The notes under the pieces: generated by a model
Told to the model about the DNA's origin: nothing
The model's input: only the letters and a program-made list of their open reading frames with translations
Database searches by the model: none
From: Candidatus Dadabacteria bacterium
GTDB lineage: Bacteria > Desulfobacterota_D > UBA1144 > Nemesobacterales > Nemesobacteraceae
Direction: 5' to 3'
Assembly (NCBI GenBank): GCA_022819805.1
Contig: JAJEGO010000056.1
Span: 1 to 42,520, forward strand
DNA: 42,520 nucleotides
In this document: one piece after another, positions 26,708 to 35,898 of the stretch
Layout: every line of letters begins with the position of its first letter
How positions within the stretch are numbered: position 1 is the first letter of the stretch
Translations under genes and position numbers: made by a program

Positions 26708-27095
26708 CGTCACCCCTGACTACGGAGTGAAGCAAACGCTTCTTCCCACGCTCAGCCTGTTTACGTCCGCTGGAACGCTTGTGTGCTGCGCGCTTCCCGC
26801 GCTGTTAGTGACACTCGGGGCCGGTGCCTCTCTCGCGGGAATCGTAGGCACCGCGCCCTGGCTGATTGCGCTGTCAAAATACAAGATCTTGACGTTTGGA
26901 GTCTCCGGCGCGGTGCTTTTGATCGCCGGAGCTGCGCTCTGGAGATCAAGAAACGCCCCTTGTCCGATTGACCCGGCGCAGGCCATGGCCTGTGCCAGGC
27001 TGCGGAAGACAAGCAACTGGATATACCTGTTGTCCGTGCTTTTATGGTGCGTCGGCTTTTTCTTCGCTTTTATCGCGGTGAGAGTTTTTTATTGA
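26700..27095 (+). CDS. MerT-like metal transport membrane protein
   Basis: TLVCCALPALLVTLGAGASLAGIVGTAPWLIALSKYK; several TMs; vicinal CC in TM1; loop CPIDPAQAMACARL; overlaps HMA gene by ATGGATAA. Confidence 0.7.
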   Translation: MDNVTPDYGVKQTLLPTLSLFTSAGTLVCCALPALLVTLGAGASLAGIVGTAPWLIALSKYKILTFGVSGAVLLIAGAALWRSRNAPCPIDPAQAMACARLRKTSNWIYLLSVLLWCVGFFFAFIAVRVFY

Positions 27096-27116
27096 TCTTT
27101 TTCAGATCATAGGGCA

Positions 27117-27146
27117 GGGAAACGTCTGGAAGTGCCGGCGTTTCCC
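27117..27146. repeat. Inverted repeat GGGAAACG-N14-CGTTTCCC between convergent genes
   Basis: Perfect 8-bp arms 27117-27124 and 27139-27146; possible bidirectional terminator. Confidence 0.5.
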
Positions 27147-27172
27147 GCACCGCAAAGTACGAGGGACGTTGG

Positions 27173-27523
27173 TCAGGAATTCTTCTGCCCTCCGAAAGAC
27201 TCGAGAACCATCTCGGCGAACTCGCCCGCGAACTCCCTCATTCTGTTCGATATCCGCCCCTGGGAGGTAGCTCTTTCATACGTATCGGCCATCTTCATCA
27301 TCGTATAGTAAAAATGATAATTCATCTCTCCCACTTCCATTTTCTTGGTCCAAAGATCTATTACCAGAGATTCCTTTTTCTCGCCGTCCCACATGGAAAT
27401 AAAAACCGCTTCACAGGGTTTTTCTCCCGGCACTTCGGATTGTGATGCGTCCCAGAAAATCTCTTCAGGGACATTGTCGTCCCCAAGGACTACCTTAAGC
27501 TTGATTTCAGCGTCTTTGGACAT
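27173..27523 (-). CDS. GldC-like protein (gliding motility-associated family)
   Basis: EIKLKVVLGDDNVPEEIFWDAS...AVFISMWDGEKKESLVIDLWTKKMEVGEMNYHFYYTMMKMADTYERAT. Confidence 0.75.
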   Translation of the reverse strand: MSKDAEIKLKVVLGDDNVPEEIFWDASQSEVPGEKPCEAVFISMWDGEKKESLVIDLWTKKMEVGEMNYHFYYTMMKMADTYERATSQGRISNRMREFAGEFAEMVLESFGGQKNS

Positions 27524-27654
27524 GGAAAACTCCTTACAGATGTTTTTATGAGGAACGGAAAAACCCGCGCGGAAATTATATCCGGTTTCGATTAAAGAGT
27601 CTCAAGACATGCTCTATTGCGCCTTGCTTATGCGCAACGGGAAGGATGCAGGTA

Positions 27655-27804
27655 TTACCAGGGAAGTTTGCCCATCAAAGGAGCTATCTTGGTGCCGAAA
27701 AGCGCTACGGTAGCCACTATGCCTATGAAGGCTGCGATGCCGATTGCAACTTTCACGGCGAAAAGAAGCGTCAGCTTGTCGAGCTGTTCAGGAGTAAGTT
27801 TCAT
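27655..27804 (-). CDS. 49-aa single-TM protein, candidate ActG-like subunit of Alternative Complex III
   Basis: Translated by hand: MKLTPEQLDKLTLLFAVKVAIGIAAFIGIVATVALFGTKIAPLMGKLPW*. ATG directly abuts the actF stop (CAT TAG ATG) and has a GGAGG SD; absent from the ORF track owing to size. Confidence 0.75.
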   Translation of the reverse strand: MKLTPEQLDKLTLLFAVKVAIGIAAFIGIVATVALFGTKIAPLMGKLPW

Positions 27805-28983
27805 CTAATGCCCTCCTCCTTTCGTTTTGCCGTCAAAGTACGGGTCGCCGAAAGGTATTACCGGGAACCTGTTTATAAACAGAAGGAATGTCGCCACGAA
27901 TCCCGCTAGAAAACCGAGAGTGATCAGAAAATGATTGATGCTGAAAACCAGTTCGCTTGTAAGCGAGGGAATAACCAGCAGGAACTTGTCCATCCAGAGA
28001 CCCGAGAAAGAAACCGTAGCGATAAAGACGGCTATCGGGGTAACTATCTTGTGGGTACGGGGCAGAAAGGAGACAAAAGGAAATATGAAGCAGCAGGTCA
28101 GGATAGCCCAGGCAAACGAGCGGAAGGGCTCATCCACTACTCTCTTTATTACAAAACCGGTCTCTTCCGGCATGTTCGCGTACCAGATCGTGAGAAGCTG
28201 GGAGAACATGAGGTAAACCCAGAAAAGAGAGAAGCCCTGAAGTATTTTCCCCATGTCCCAGTAATGATGGACGGAAAGATAGTCGTCGAGCCCAAGGTAA
28301 CGCTTGATCGGGACCGAAAGTATTATCGTCGCCCCTATGGCGGCTATCAGGCTTCCCATGAAATAGTAGGGTCCGAAAAGCGTGCTGAACCAGTGAGGAT
28401 CAAGCGACATCATGAAATCCCAGGCGAAAAGGGAGAAAACAAGGGCGTAGACAATAATTACGGCGGGGGCAAGTTTCTTTAACCTGACGATTCTCTCCCT
28501 GCCGTTGAGATCCTGTTCTATGGATGTTCTGAGGTAGAAGTAATTGAGAACCAGAAGAATCACGAAGCCTATGACGTTTCTCGCCATCACGAAATTTATG
28601 TTAAGCCATATGTCCTTTGGGCTGTGATAGTGATGATGTGCGTAAGGAAGAATAAACTCCTTGCCGATGAAAAGAACCAGCAGGAGCACTAAGGAAACCA
28701 CCGTGAAGCTCGCAAAGCCCTCGCTTATGCGAAGAAGTCCCCTGCCCCACCTGGCGTTGGTTATCCTGAGTATGCAGGAGAAAACAAGCCCGCCTTGGGC
28801 GACTCCCGTCCAGAAAAGAAAATTCACCAGAAAGAGCTGCCAGACCTCCTCGGCGTTCTCCCCCTTGGCGTTAACTACGAAAGCCCCGGCGCCCACGACC
28901 GCAAGAGCGACAAAAACCATAAATACCCAGTTAGGTATCTGGTTTCTTTTCGCGAGTATTTCCTGGCTTATGGACTGATCCAT
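27805..28983 (-). CDS. actF: Alternative Complex III subunit ActF (NrfD/PsrC-like quinone-binding membrane protein)
   Basis: Multi-TM; WVFMVFVALAVVGAGAFV...FLFWTGVAQGGLVFSCILRIT...MSLDPHWFSTLFGPYYFMGSLIAAIG; position in operon. Confidence 0.9.
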   Translation of the reverse strand: MDQSISQEILAKRNQIPNWVFMVFVALAVVGAGAFVVNAKGENAEEVWQLFLVNFLFWTGVAQGGLVFSCILRITNARWGRGLLRISEGFASFTVVSLVLLLVLFIGKEFILPYAHHHYHSPKDIWLNINFVMARNVIGFVILLVLNYFYLRTSIEQDLNGRERIVRLKKLAPAVIIVYALVFSLFAWDFMMSLDPHWFSTLFGPYYFMGSLIAAIGATIILSVPIKRYLGLDDYLSVHHYWDMGKILQGFSLFWVYLMFSQLLTIWYANMPEETGFVIKRVVDEPFRSFAWAILTCCFIFPFVSFLPRTHKIVTPIAVFIATVSFSGLWMDKFLLVIPSLTSELVFSINHFLITLGFLAGFVATFLLFINRFPVIPFGDPYFDGKTKGGGH

Positions 28984-28987
28984 TTTT

Positions 28988-29572
28988 CTATTGATTCTCC
29001 TTGGAAGAACCCGGGTTCTGAAGCTTCCTCACGTAATTGACCACATGCCACGCATCCTGCTCCGATATGTTCTCGCTGTAAGGAGGCATCATTACCTTGC
29101 CTCCGTAGCGTATATAGGCGTAGATGAAACCGTCGGTTCTCTGCGCCACGGCCGGCGTTGTAAGATTAACGGGGTAAAAACCGAGTCCTTTCTTTATTAT
29201 GATTCCGTCTCCCAGTCCCCCGAGACCATGGCACACGGCGCACTGCTCCTTGAAAACCTTCGCTCCCCGGGCAATAGATTCATCGCTTTGGGGAACCGGC
29301 CCTTTTTCTATGAGTTCGACACTGTCTCTGTCTTCAAGCTTTGTCTTCTTCCCGTCGGTGGAAATTGATTCGCGCGGGAAGAGCACTGGCTCCTCGTAGG
29401 GCTGAATCGAGTCCTGAGACCACATGTCCCAAGACCACGGAAGCGAGTGGGCGGAAGAAAGGGAGAACGCGACCGCAAAAGCGATCGCCGCACACACTTT
29501 CAATCCCCTAAGGAAATTGAAACCCCAAGCTTTCCCCGCAACTGTCCGAAAAGACTTTCTATGCTTCATCAA
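28988..29572 (-). CDS. actE: Alternative Complex III subunit ActE (monoheme cytochrome c)
   Basis: One CxxCH (EQCAVCHGLGGLGDG), C-terminal MPPYSENISEQDAWHVVNYVRKLQ. Confidence 0.9.
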   Translation of the reverse strand: MMKHRKSFRTVAGKAWGFNFLRGLKVCAAIAFAVAFSLSSAHSLPWSWDMWSQDSIQPYEEPVLFPRESISTDGKKTKLEDRDSVELIEKGPVPQSDESIARGAKVFKEQCAVCHGLGGLGDGIIIKKGLGFYPVNLTTPAVAQRTDGFIYAYIRYGGKVMMPPYSENISEQDAWHVVNYVRKLQNPGSSKENQ

Positions 29573-30065
29573 ACTTGATTTCTTCAGCTCCCGTAGAGTT
29601 TAATATCGCCTCAACCGCCCCTATCTTTTCCTTTTCGCACACAACCGCAACGCCGAACTTATCGTCGGAGAAACGCTCGTCGTAGAGCCGTATCGGGGTT
29701 CTTTTTCTTATAAGTGAATTTATTATCAGCCCCAAGAATGTTGAAAGCGCGCCGAAAAGCACCGTAAGCTCAAAAACGATCACCATGTAGGGGATTATCG
29801 AGACTATGGGCTTGGCGCTCACCGCTATGGGCCATGAACTTGAAGTAAGAACCGTAAAACCGATCCCGCAGGTCGCTCCCAGCAGTCCTCCGAAAAGAGT
29901 GAAAAACCGCACCGGGCTCTCCGGCAGATCAACCGCCGCCTCAATTTCGTGGTCCGGAAACGGGGAGAACACCCTCATGTTGCGGTAACCCGCCTCCTTG
30001 AGCTTGCCCACGGCTTCAAGGACTGAGTCCTGATATGAATAAATTCCGACTACGCCCTGGTCCAT
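29559..30065 (-). CDS. actD: Alternative Complex III subunit ActD (DUF3341)
   Basis: GIYSYQDSVLEAVGKLKEAGYRNMRVFSPFPDHEIEAAVD...PVRFFTLFGGLLGATCGIGFTV. Confidence 0.92.
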   Translation of the reverse strand: MDQGVVGIYSYQDSVLEAVGKLKEAGYRNMRVFSPFPDHEIEAAVDLPESPVRFFTLFGGLLGATCGIGFTVLTSSSWPIAVSAKPIVSIIPYMVIVFELTVLFGALSTFLGLIINSLIRKRTPIRLYDERFSDDKFGVAVVCEKEKIGAVEAILNSTGAEEIKFDEA

Positions 30066-30071
30066 CTCTTG

Positions 30072-31406
30072 TTAACCTCCCTTCTTCGGCACCGGAAGTA
30101 TTTCCTTCATCTCCGCTATGGAAACTGCCGGAAGAGTTTTTACGAACAGTAAGAAGAACATAAAGAACCACGCGAAACTGCCGATCGTTATACCGGCCTC
30201 GACAAACGATATCTTGTATATTCCCCACGCTCCGGGCTCAAAATCCCTCGAAAGCGATATGACGATGATATTGAAACGCTCAAACCACATTCCTATGTTT
30301 ATCAGTATGGAAATGACGAAAAGGGCTTTTATGTTCTTTCTGACCTTCTCCCACCAAAACGCTATAGGAACTACGCAGTTGCATATGACCATCGTCCAGT
30401 AGAAAAACGCGTACTCTCCAGTTGCCCTGTACACGAACTGTCCCCACTCGTAAGGACTTCCGCTGTACCACGCCATGAAGAACTCCGCCGCGTACGCGTA
30501 GCCGACTATGCAGGAAGTCAGAATTATGAGCTTCGCCATGCCGTCATAGTTATCAAGCGTTATGTAGTCCTCGAGATGGAAAATCTTCCTTATCGGTATG
30601 GTAAGCGTTATAACCATCGCAAGTCCCGAGAAAATGGCTCCCGCAACGAAATACGGGGGAAATATGGTGGTGTGCCATCCGGGAACGTTGCCCATGGCGA
30701 AGTCCCAGGACACGACGCTGTGAACCGAGAGAACAAGCGGCGTGGCCAGGGCCGCGAAATAAAGATACGCCCTGGTGTAGTGAAGCCATTCCCTGTTCGA
30801 GCCCTTCCATCCGAAGGAAAGAATCGAGTATATGATTTTTCTCGGAGTTTCCTTCACCTTGTCCCTTATCGCCGCGATGTCAGGGATCATCCCGACTACG
30901 AAGAATACCGAGCTAACCGTAAGATAGGTGCCCACCGCGAACACGTCCCACACAAGCGGGGACTTGAAGTTTATCCACAGTTCCCTTGAATTCGGATAGG
31001 GTATAAGCCACAGGAAGTTCCATGGTCTTCCGAGGTGGATTATAGGGAAAAGTCCCGCCGTCAGAACCGCGAAGACCGTCATGGCCTCGGCAATTCTGTA
31101 TATGGACATCCTGAACCTCGCGCGGAACAGATAAAGTATGGCCGAGATGAGAGTTCCCGAGTGCGCTATTCCGACCCAGAAAACGAAATCAGTTATGTAG
31201 ACTCCCCAGAAGACCGGATGGCGGTAGCCGGCAACTCCAAGCCCCTCCGCCACCTGATAGAAAAAACAAGTGACACCGAGTCCCACGAGCGCCACCGTGG
31301 GAAGAAAAAGCGCCCACCACTTCGCAGACGGCTTGTCAACCATCCTGACTACGTCTTCGGTTACTCTCGCGTAAGTTAAAGGCCTCTGCTGCGTCTGGTT
31401 CATCAC
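30072..31406 (-). CDS. actC: Alternative Complex III subunit ActC (NrfD-like)
   Basis: PVFWGVYITDFVFWVGIAHSGTLISAILYLFRARFRMSIYRIAEAMTVFAVLTAGLFPIIHLGRPW. Confidence 0.95.
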   Translation of the reverse strand: MMNQTQQRPLTYARVTEDVVRMVDKPSAKWWALFLPTVALVGLGVTCFFYQVAEGLGVAGYRHPVFWGVYITDFVFWVGIAHSGTLISAILYLFRARFRMSIYRIAEAMTVFAVLTAGLFPIIHLGRPWNFLWLIPYPNSRELWINFKSPLVWDVFAVGTYLTVSSVFFVVGMIPDIAAIRDKVKETPRKIIYSILSFGWKGSNREWLHYTRAYLYFAALATPLVLSVHSVVSWDFAMGNVPGWHTTIFPPYFVAGAIFSGLAMVITLTIPIRKIFHLEDYITLDNYDGMAKLIILTSCIVGYAYAAEFFMAWYSGSPYEWGQFVYRATGEYAFFYWTMVICNCVVPIAFWWEKVRKNIKALFVISILINIGMWFERFNIIVISLSRDFEPGAWGIYKISFVEAGITIGSFAWFFMFFLLFVKTLPAVSIAEMKEILPVPKKGG

Positions 31407-34342
31407 ACTCTTTCCTGTTTTACTTTCTTAAGATAGGTAATCGCGGGCTTGGTGTTCACTACTTCCAGGACCTTGTAGCCTCTCTCGTCCTCGGACAGCA
31501 CCGACGCCCTGCTTTTCTCGTCAAGCAGGTTGCCGAACACTATTGCATCGCTCGGACACGCCTGCTCGCAGGCCGTCAGAACCTCCCTGTCGCGAAGAAG
31601 CCTTCCTTCATCCTTGGCGAGGTCCTTCCCGTAACTTATCCTCTGAACGCAGAAGGTACATTTTTCCATGATTCCCTTCGATCTTACGGTCACGTCGGGA
31701 TTAAGCTGCCAGTTTAGCGGCTCGGGGAACTTGTATGTATACCAGTTGAATCTCCTCACCTTGTAGGTGCAGTTGTTCGCACAGTACCTGGTGCCCACGC
31801 AGCGGTTGTATATCATGCCGTTTAGGCCCTCGTGATTGTGGTAAGTAGCGAAGACCGGACACACGGGCTCGCAAGGAGCGTTTCCGCACTGCTGGCAGAG
31901 CATGGGCAGAAATCTCACGTCAAGGCTTCCGTCGCTGTTTTTCTCAAAGAATCTCTCTATGCGGATCCAGTTCATCTCGCGGCGTTTCGCTATCTGCTTC
32001 TTTCCTACGAAGGGGATGTTGTTCTCAGCGGAACACGCCGTTACGCAGGCCCCGCACCCTGTGCACTTGTTAAGGTCTATGGCCATTCCCCATCTGTATT
32101 TCGAGTATTCCTTTTCCGGGTAGAAGTCAGGATGTTTTGCGTGCTCCGACCCGTGATGGGCGCCGTTGTGACCAAGCTGGTCAAGAGCGACGGTCTTTGT
32201 GACGGGCCTGTCTCCCTGGCTCTTTGTGTACTGGGTCCTCACGAGCAGATCCCTTTTCCTAAGGGATGAGACGCTCGCCTTTGTCGAGAGCAGTGAAAGT
32301 CCCCCTGAAAGCACATCGGTCGCCGCCGGCAGCAGGGCAAAAGGATTGACTCCTCTCCCCTTCGCATACCTTCCGTAGGAAGTGTGTCCCTGCCCCAGAG
32401 GAATTGCCACAGTATCAGGCCTTATTCCCTCGTAGACGAAAACCTGGACCTCAAAGCTTCCCCCGGGGGTATCAACCTTCACGTAAGAACCGTCCTCAAG
32501 GCCCATTTTCTCCGCGACCGCGGGATTTATCTCAAGCCACGAATCCCACACGGAAGTGGTAAGAGCGTCGGGGAGTTCCTGAAGCCACGGCTTGTTCGCC
32601 CCCCTTCCGTCAAGAAACCTGTATGACGGGTAAGCAATCAGGTGGAAACTCCCTTCTCCGCTGAACTTCGGGTCGCTGAACGAAACGGAACTTATCTTCG
32701 GCGAAAGAGCGACCTCGACGGGCGCGGGGGCGGTCGTTACCAAACCTTTTACGACAAGATTCTCCCAGAATTTCTCAAAGCCCGTTGCGGGAGCAATTAT
32801 CGCGGCCCTTTTCTTCCAGGCGCTTCTCAGATAATCGTAGTATTTCTTCTCGGCAAACGTATTTTTAAGCGCCCCGACGTTCTTTGAAACCGATATAAGC
32901 GTATCCCCCGCGGATTTGGTATTGAAAACGGGTCTCATAACGGGCTGAACGATGCCGGTTACGCTTTTCTTCGGGCTGTAGTCGCCCCAGCTTTCAAAGT
33001 TAGTGCTTTCAGGAAGTACGAGATGCGCTTTCTCGGAAGTTTCGTCAAGAAACGCGGAGAGACTCACGATAAACGGCACCTTCTCAAGTGCCTCGGCGAC
33101 TTTCAGCTCTCCCGGAAGCGTGAAAACGGGGTTCACGTCATGAACAATGAGAATCTCAACCTTGCCCGACCTCATCTCTTCGACAAGCTTCTTCATATCG
33201 CCAAAAGTGTTCGCTCCCGAGATTGAAAGAGGATCTGAGAAATCAACCGTCTTGCCGATGTTTCCGGCAAGGTAGTTAAGTATGTTCACGGCAACCATGG
33301 TCTCGGTAGCATTCGATCCCGTGTTGGCAGTCCCGCCACCTATTGCCAAGCTTTTTGAAGCGGTGAAGTCGCGGGCGATTTTCTCTATCGTGTCCGCGGA
33401 CACTTCGGTAAGCGTTGCGACTTTCTCGGGTGTGTATCCGGAGACCATTTTCGCTACAGGTCCCGCGGCAACCTTGTTAAGGCCCTTTGAGATCATCACG
33501 TTGGCGATCCCGAGAGCAAGGTACTGCTCGGTACCCGGCTTTGCGGCGATCCAAGTGTCGGCGTTTGAAGCGGTCATTCCGGAACGGGGCTCTATATGGA
33601 CTATCTGGCCGGTTTTTCCGTGATCTATGTCTCTTAGCTTTGAATGTCCTATGGAGTTTGAAACCGTGGAAAGCCACGTCTCGAGATAATCAGCCCCGAA
33701 GGAGAGAAGATAATCCGCTTTGTCTATCCTGTAGGAAGGAATTTCGTCTCTTCCGAAAACTATTTCGTTTGCTTTTCTGATGGGTTCGTGGGAAAAAGTC
33801 TCGTAAACGTAATGCTCTCCCCCCAGGGGTTTTAGAAACTCAGCCACGAACTTTGAGTAGGTTCCCGATATGTCATTGCTCAGATAGACGATCTTTCCCG
33901 AACCGAGAGAATTTAATTTCTCCGCCAGTATTTCCTCGCCCCGCTTCCAGCCTATGGCTTCGAGTCTCTGGGTCTCAGGGTTGTGTACAAGCGGCGAGCG
34001 CACCCTGTCGGGATTGTAAAGGCCCTGAAGAGACGCCTGGCCCACGGCGCACGTCTTGCCCATGTTTATCGGGCTCTCGGGGTTGCCTTCAACCTTTATG
34101 GCCCGGCCCTCGCGGTTTTTAACCAGAAGACCGCAGCCGGAAGAACACTCCCTGCAGGTCGTTGTGTAGAACTTCGGCACTCCGGGAATGACGTTTTCAG
34201 GAGGAATAACGTAAGGAATTATCTGCTCGACGGGTTCCGAACAGCTTCCGGCAACCGCGGCCGTACCGCCCACCACGCCGAGCACCTTCAGAAAATCCCT
34301 TCTTTTCATGCCATCTTTTCCTTTATTTTCTTTCCGAGACAT
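31403..34342 (-). CDS. actB: Alternative Complex III subunit ActB (molybdopterin-oxidoreductase-like plus 4Fe-4S ferredoxin-like domains)
   Basis: KRRDFLKVLG Tat-like N-terminus; CRECSSGCGLLVKNREGRAIKVEGNPESPIN; C-terminal CTGCGACVTACSAENNIP, CQQCGNAPCEPVCPV. Start ATG 34342. Confidence 0.95.
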   Translation of the reverse strand: MSRKENKGKDGMKRRDFLKVLGVVGGTAAVAGSCSEPVEQIIPYVIPPENVIPGVPKFYTTTCRECSSGCGLLVKNREGRAIKVEGNPESPINMGKTCAVGQASLQGLYNPDRVRSPLVHNPETQRLEAIGWKRGEEILAEKLNSLGSGKIVYLSNDISGTYSKFVAEFLKPLGGEHYVYETFSHEPIRKANEIVFGRDEIPSYRIDKADYLLSFGADYLETWLSTVSNSIGHSKLRDIDHGKTGQIVHIEPRSGMTASNADTWIAAKPGTEQYLALGIANVMISKGLNKVAAGPVAKMVSGYTPEKVATLTEVSADTIEKIARDFTASKSLAIGGGTANTGSNATETMVAVNILNYLAGNIGKTVDFSDPLSISGANTFGDMKKLVEEMRSGKVEILIVHDVNPVFTLPGELKVAEALEKVPFIVSLSAFLDETSEKAHLVLPESTNFESWGDYSPKKSVTGIVQPVMRPVFNTKSAGDTLISVSKNVGALKNTFAEKKYYDYLRSAWKKRAAIIAPATGFEKFWENLVVKGLVTTAPAPVEVALSPKISSVSFSDPKFSGEGSFHLIAYPSYRFLDGRGANKPWLQELPDALTTSVWDSWLEINPAVAEKMGLEDGSYVKVDTPGGSFEVQVFVYEGIRPDTVAIPLGQGHTSYGRYAKGRGVNPFALLPAATDVLSGGLSLLSTKASVSSLRKRDLLVRTQYTKSQGDRPVTKTVALDQLGHNGAHHGSEHAKHPDFYPEKEYSKYRWGMAIDLNKCTGCGACVTACSAENNIPFVGKKQIAKRREMNWIRIERFFEKNSDGSLDVRFLPMLCQQCGNAPCEPVCPVFATYHNHEGLNGMIYNRCVGTRYCANNCTYKVRRFNWYTYKFPEPLNWQLNPDVTVRSKGIMEKCTFCVQRISYGKDLAKDEGRLLRDREVLTACEQACPSDAIVFGNLLDEKSRASVLSEDERGYKVLEVVNTKPAITYLKKVKQERV

Positions 34343-34356
34343 ATATCCCCTCCGCC

Positions 34357-34959
34357 CTAGTAGTGGCAGGTCAGACAATCCTTAAGTTCAGTTTTGTGCT
34401 CCTCGTTATCCGCGTTTTCTTCATGGCACGATATGCAGAATCCCATAGTCAGGTCTTCCGCCTTGTGCACCACGTCCATTTTCTCCACTTCCCCGTGACA
34501 GGTACTGCACTCAAATCCGCGCTTTATGTGCCTTTTGTGGTTAAAACGCACAAACTCCGGCATTCCCGCGGAGGTCGTGCCGTACATTCCGGTAACCTTC
34601 ACCCAGGGTATGGGTTCCTGTCTTTGCCAGTAGCCCTTTACCTTGTTTATTTCCTCTCTTATGTTGATCGTCTGCCCTCCCTGAGTCGTGTATTCAACAT
34701 CCCTTCCGGCTACGTATGCATGACATCCCATGCACTTTTGGACCGAGGGAATACCGGGGTGGGGGGAAACTTCCGTGTAGCTGTGACAGGTCTGACACTG
34801 TATCTGGTTGTCCCCTGCGTGTATCTTGTGGCTGAAGAGAACGGGTTGCGCGGGTCCTTTGTCCCTGCTCTCGGCGCTTTCTGCGTACAGGAAAAAGCCT
34901 GCCGATATAAATAAAACGGTTATAGCAATACGCAGAAATCTCTGTCTCTCTCTCTTCAT
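34357..34959 (-). CDS. actA: Alternative Complex III subunit ActA (pentaheme cytochrome c)
   Basis: Five CxxCH motifs: CQTCH, CMGCH, CSTCH, CISCH, CLTCH. Confidence 0.95.
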   Translation of the reverse strand: MKRERQRFLRIAITVLFISAGFFLYAESAESRDKGPAQPVLFSHKIHAGDNQIQCQTCHSYTEVSPHPGIPSVQKCMGCHAYVAGRDVEYTTQGGQTINIREEINKVKGYWQRQEPIPWVKVTGMYGTTSAGMPEFVRFNHKRHIKRGFECSTCHGEVEKMDVVHKAEDLTMGFCISCHEENADNEEHKTELKDCLTCHY

Positions 34960-35016
34960 CTTAAGACTTGCTAAAAAACGGGTTAATCAATCAGGAAGTA
35001 GATTTGATCGGCTAGT

Positions 35017-35044
35017 ATTATTACAAGTTCTTCTGATCTGTCAA
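35017..35044 (-). promoter_or_regulatory. Sigma70-like promoter for the ACIII operon (TTGACA-N16-AATAAT on minus strand)
   Basis: -35 complement of 35039-35044 (TTGACA), -10 complement of 35017-35022 (AATAAT). Confidence 0.55.
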
Positions 35045-35123
35045 GAAATCAGAAACCGCGCTGGAAAAACCGTAAAACCCTAGAGTGAAAAAGCCCGCGG
35101 CGAGCGGTTGCGGTCCGGAAAAA

Positions 35124-35882
35124 TCACCTTCCCGCTCCCTCCGAAAGTTCCTCTAAAAAGACATCCGCCGAGAAATTTCCCCCGAAAAGCGGGGAAAAAC
35201 AACTCTCCCCCGCTTGGCTGAGCCCTGAAGAGGAACCGCCTTCGACGTCAAGCCCCGGGAAATGGGGGATCACCCCCAGAATGTTTACCGAGAAAACATC
35301 CCTCAAAACAGCCGGGTTGGTCGCGGAGGCAACATCCGCAGGTTCCGGAAAACCGTTTATCACGACCCCCAGCACCTCTGCGCCTCTTTGTCTCGCGTAT
35401 TCAAGCGAAAGGGCCGTGTGGTTAAGGGTGCCGAGCCCCGGACGCGCGACTACAACCACCGGAGCATCAAGATCAACGGCAAGGTCAGCCATCATGTAGC
35501 TCTCCGTAACGGGAACGCCAAGACCTCCGGCGCCTTCTATGAGGGTTACGTCGTTTCGGGAGATATAGTCCCGCGTATGTCCGATTATGTCCTCAAGAGG
35601 AATCTTAACCCCTTCAATCTCGGCGGCGCGGTAGGGAGAGAGGGGAGCCCGCAGGCGAAAGGGAGAAACTTCGGACAGCACGCACTCCCTTCCTAAAAAC
35701 CCGTAGATGAATTCAGCGTCGCTCAGACCGTCAAGCTCCGTCCCGGTCTGAAACGGCTTTATTACTCCGGTCACAAGGCCTTTTTCCCAGAGAAGAGCCG
35801 CGAGCGCCGCAGTGACTGCGGTTTTGCCCACTCCCGTGTCGGTACCGGTTATGAAAACGGCTTTGGGAAGGTCCTTCATCAA
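35124..35882 (-). CDS. bioD: Dethiobiotin synthetase
   Basis: VFITGTDTGVGKTAVTAALAALL, IKPFQTG, LIEGAGGLGVPVTESYMMADLA. Confidence 0.95.
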   Translation of the reverse strand: MMKDLPKAVFITGTDTGVGKTAVTAALAALLWEKGLVTGVIKPFQTGTELDGLSDAEFIYGFLGRECVLSEVSPFRLRAPLSPYRAAEIEGVKIPLEDIIGHTRDYISRNDVTLIEGAGGLGVPVTESYMMADLAVDLDAPVVVVARPGLGTLNHTALSLEYARQRGAEVLGVVINGFPEPADVASATNPAVLRDVFSVNILGVIPHFPGLDVEGGSSSGLSQAGESCFSPLFGGNFSADVFLEELSEGAGR

Positions 35883-35898
35883 ATTCGCGGCAGGAGAG

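Noticed and set aside
20519-27095. Complete mobile element or prophage
   Set aside because: No integrase, transposase, phage structural genes, terminal repeats or att-like duplication seen.
27646-27909. Plus-strand 87-aa ORF
   Set aside because: Antisense to actF and the 49-aa candidate actG; the minus-strand reading has SD, operon context and a TM helix.
34363-34914. Plus-strand 183-aa ORF antisense to actA
   Set aside because: Shadow ORF of a gene with five CxxCH motifs.
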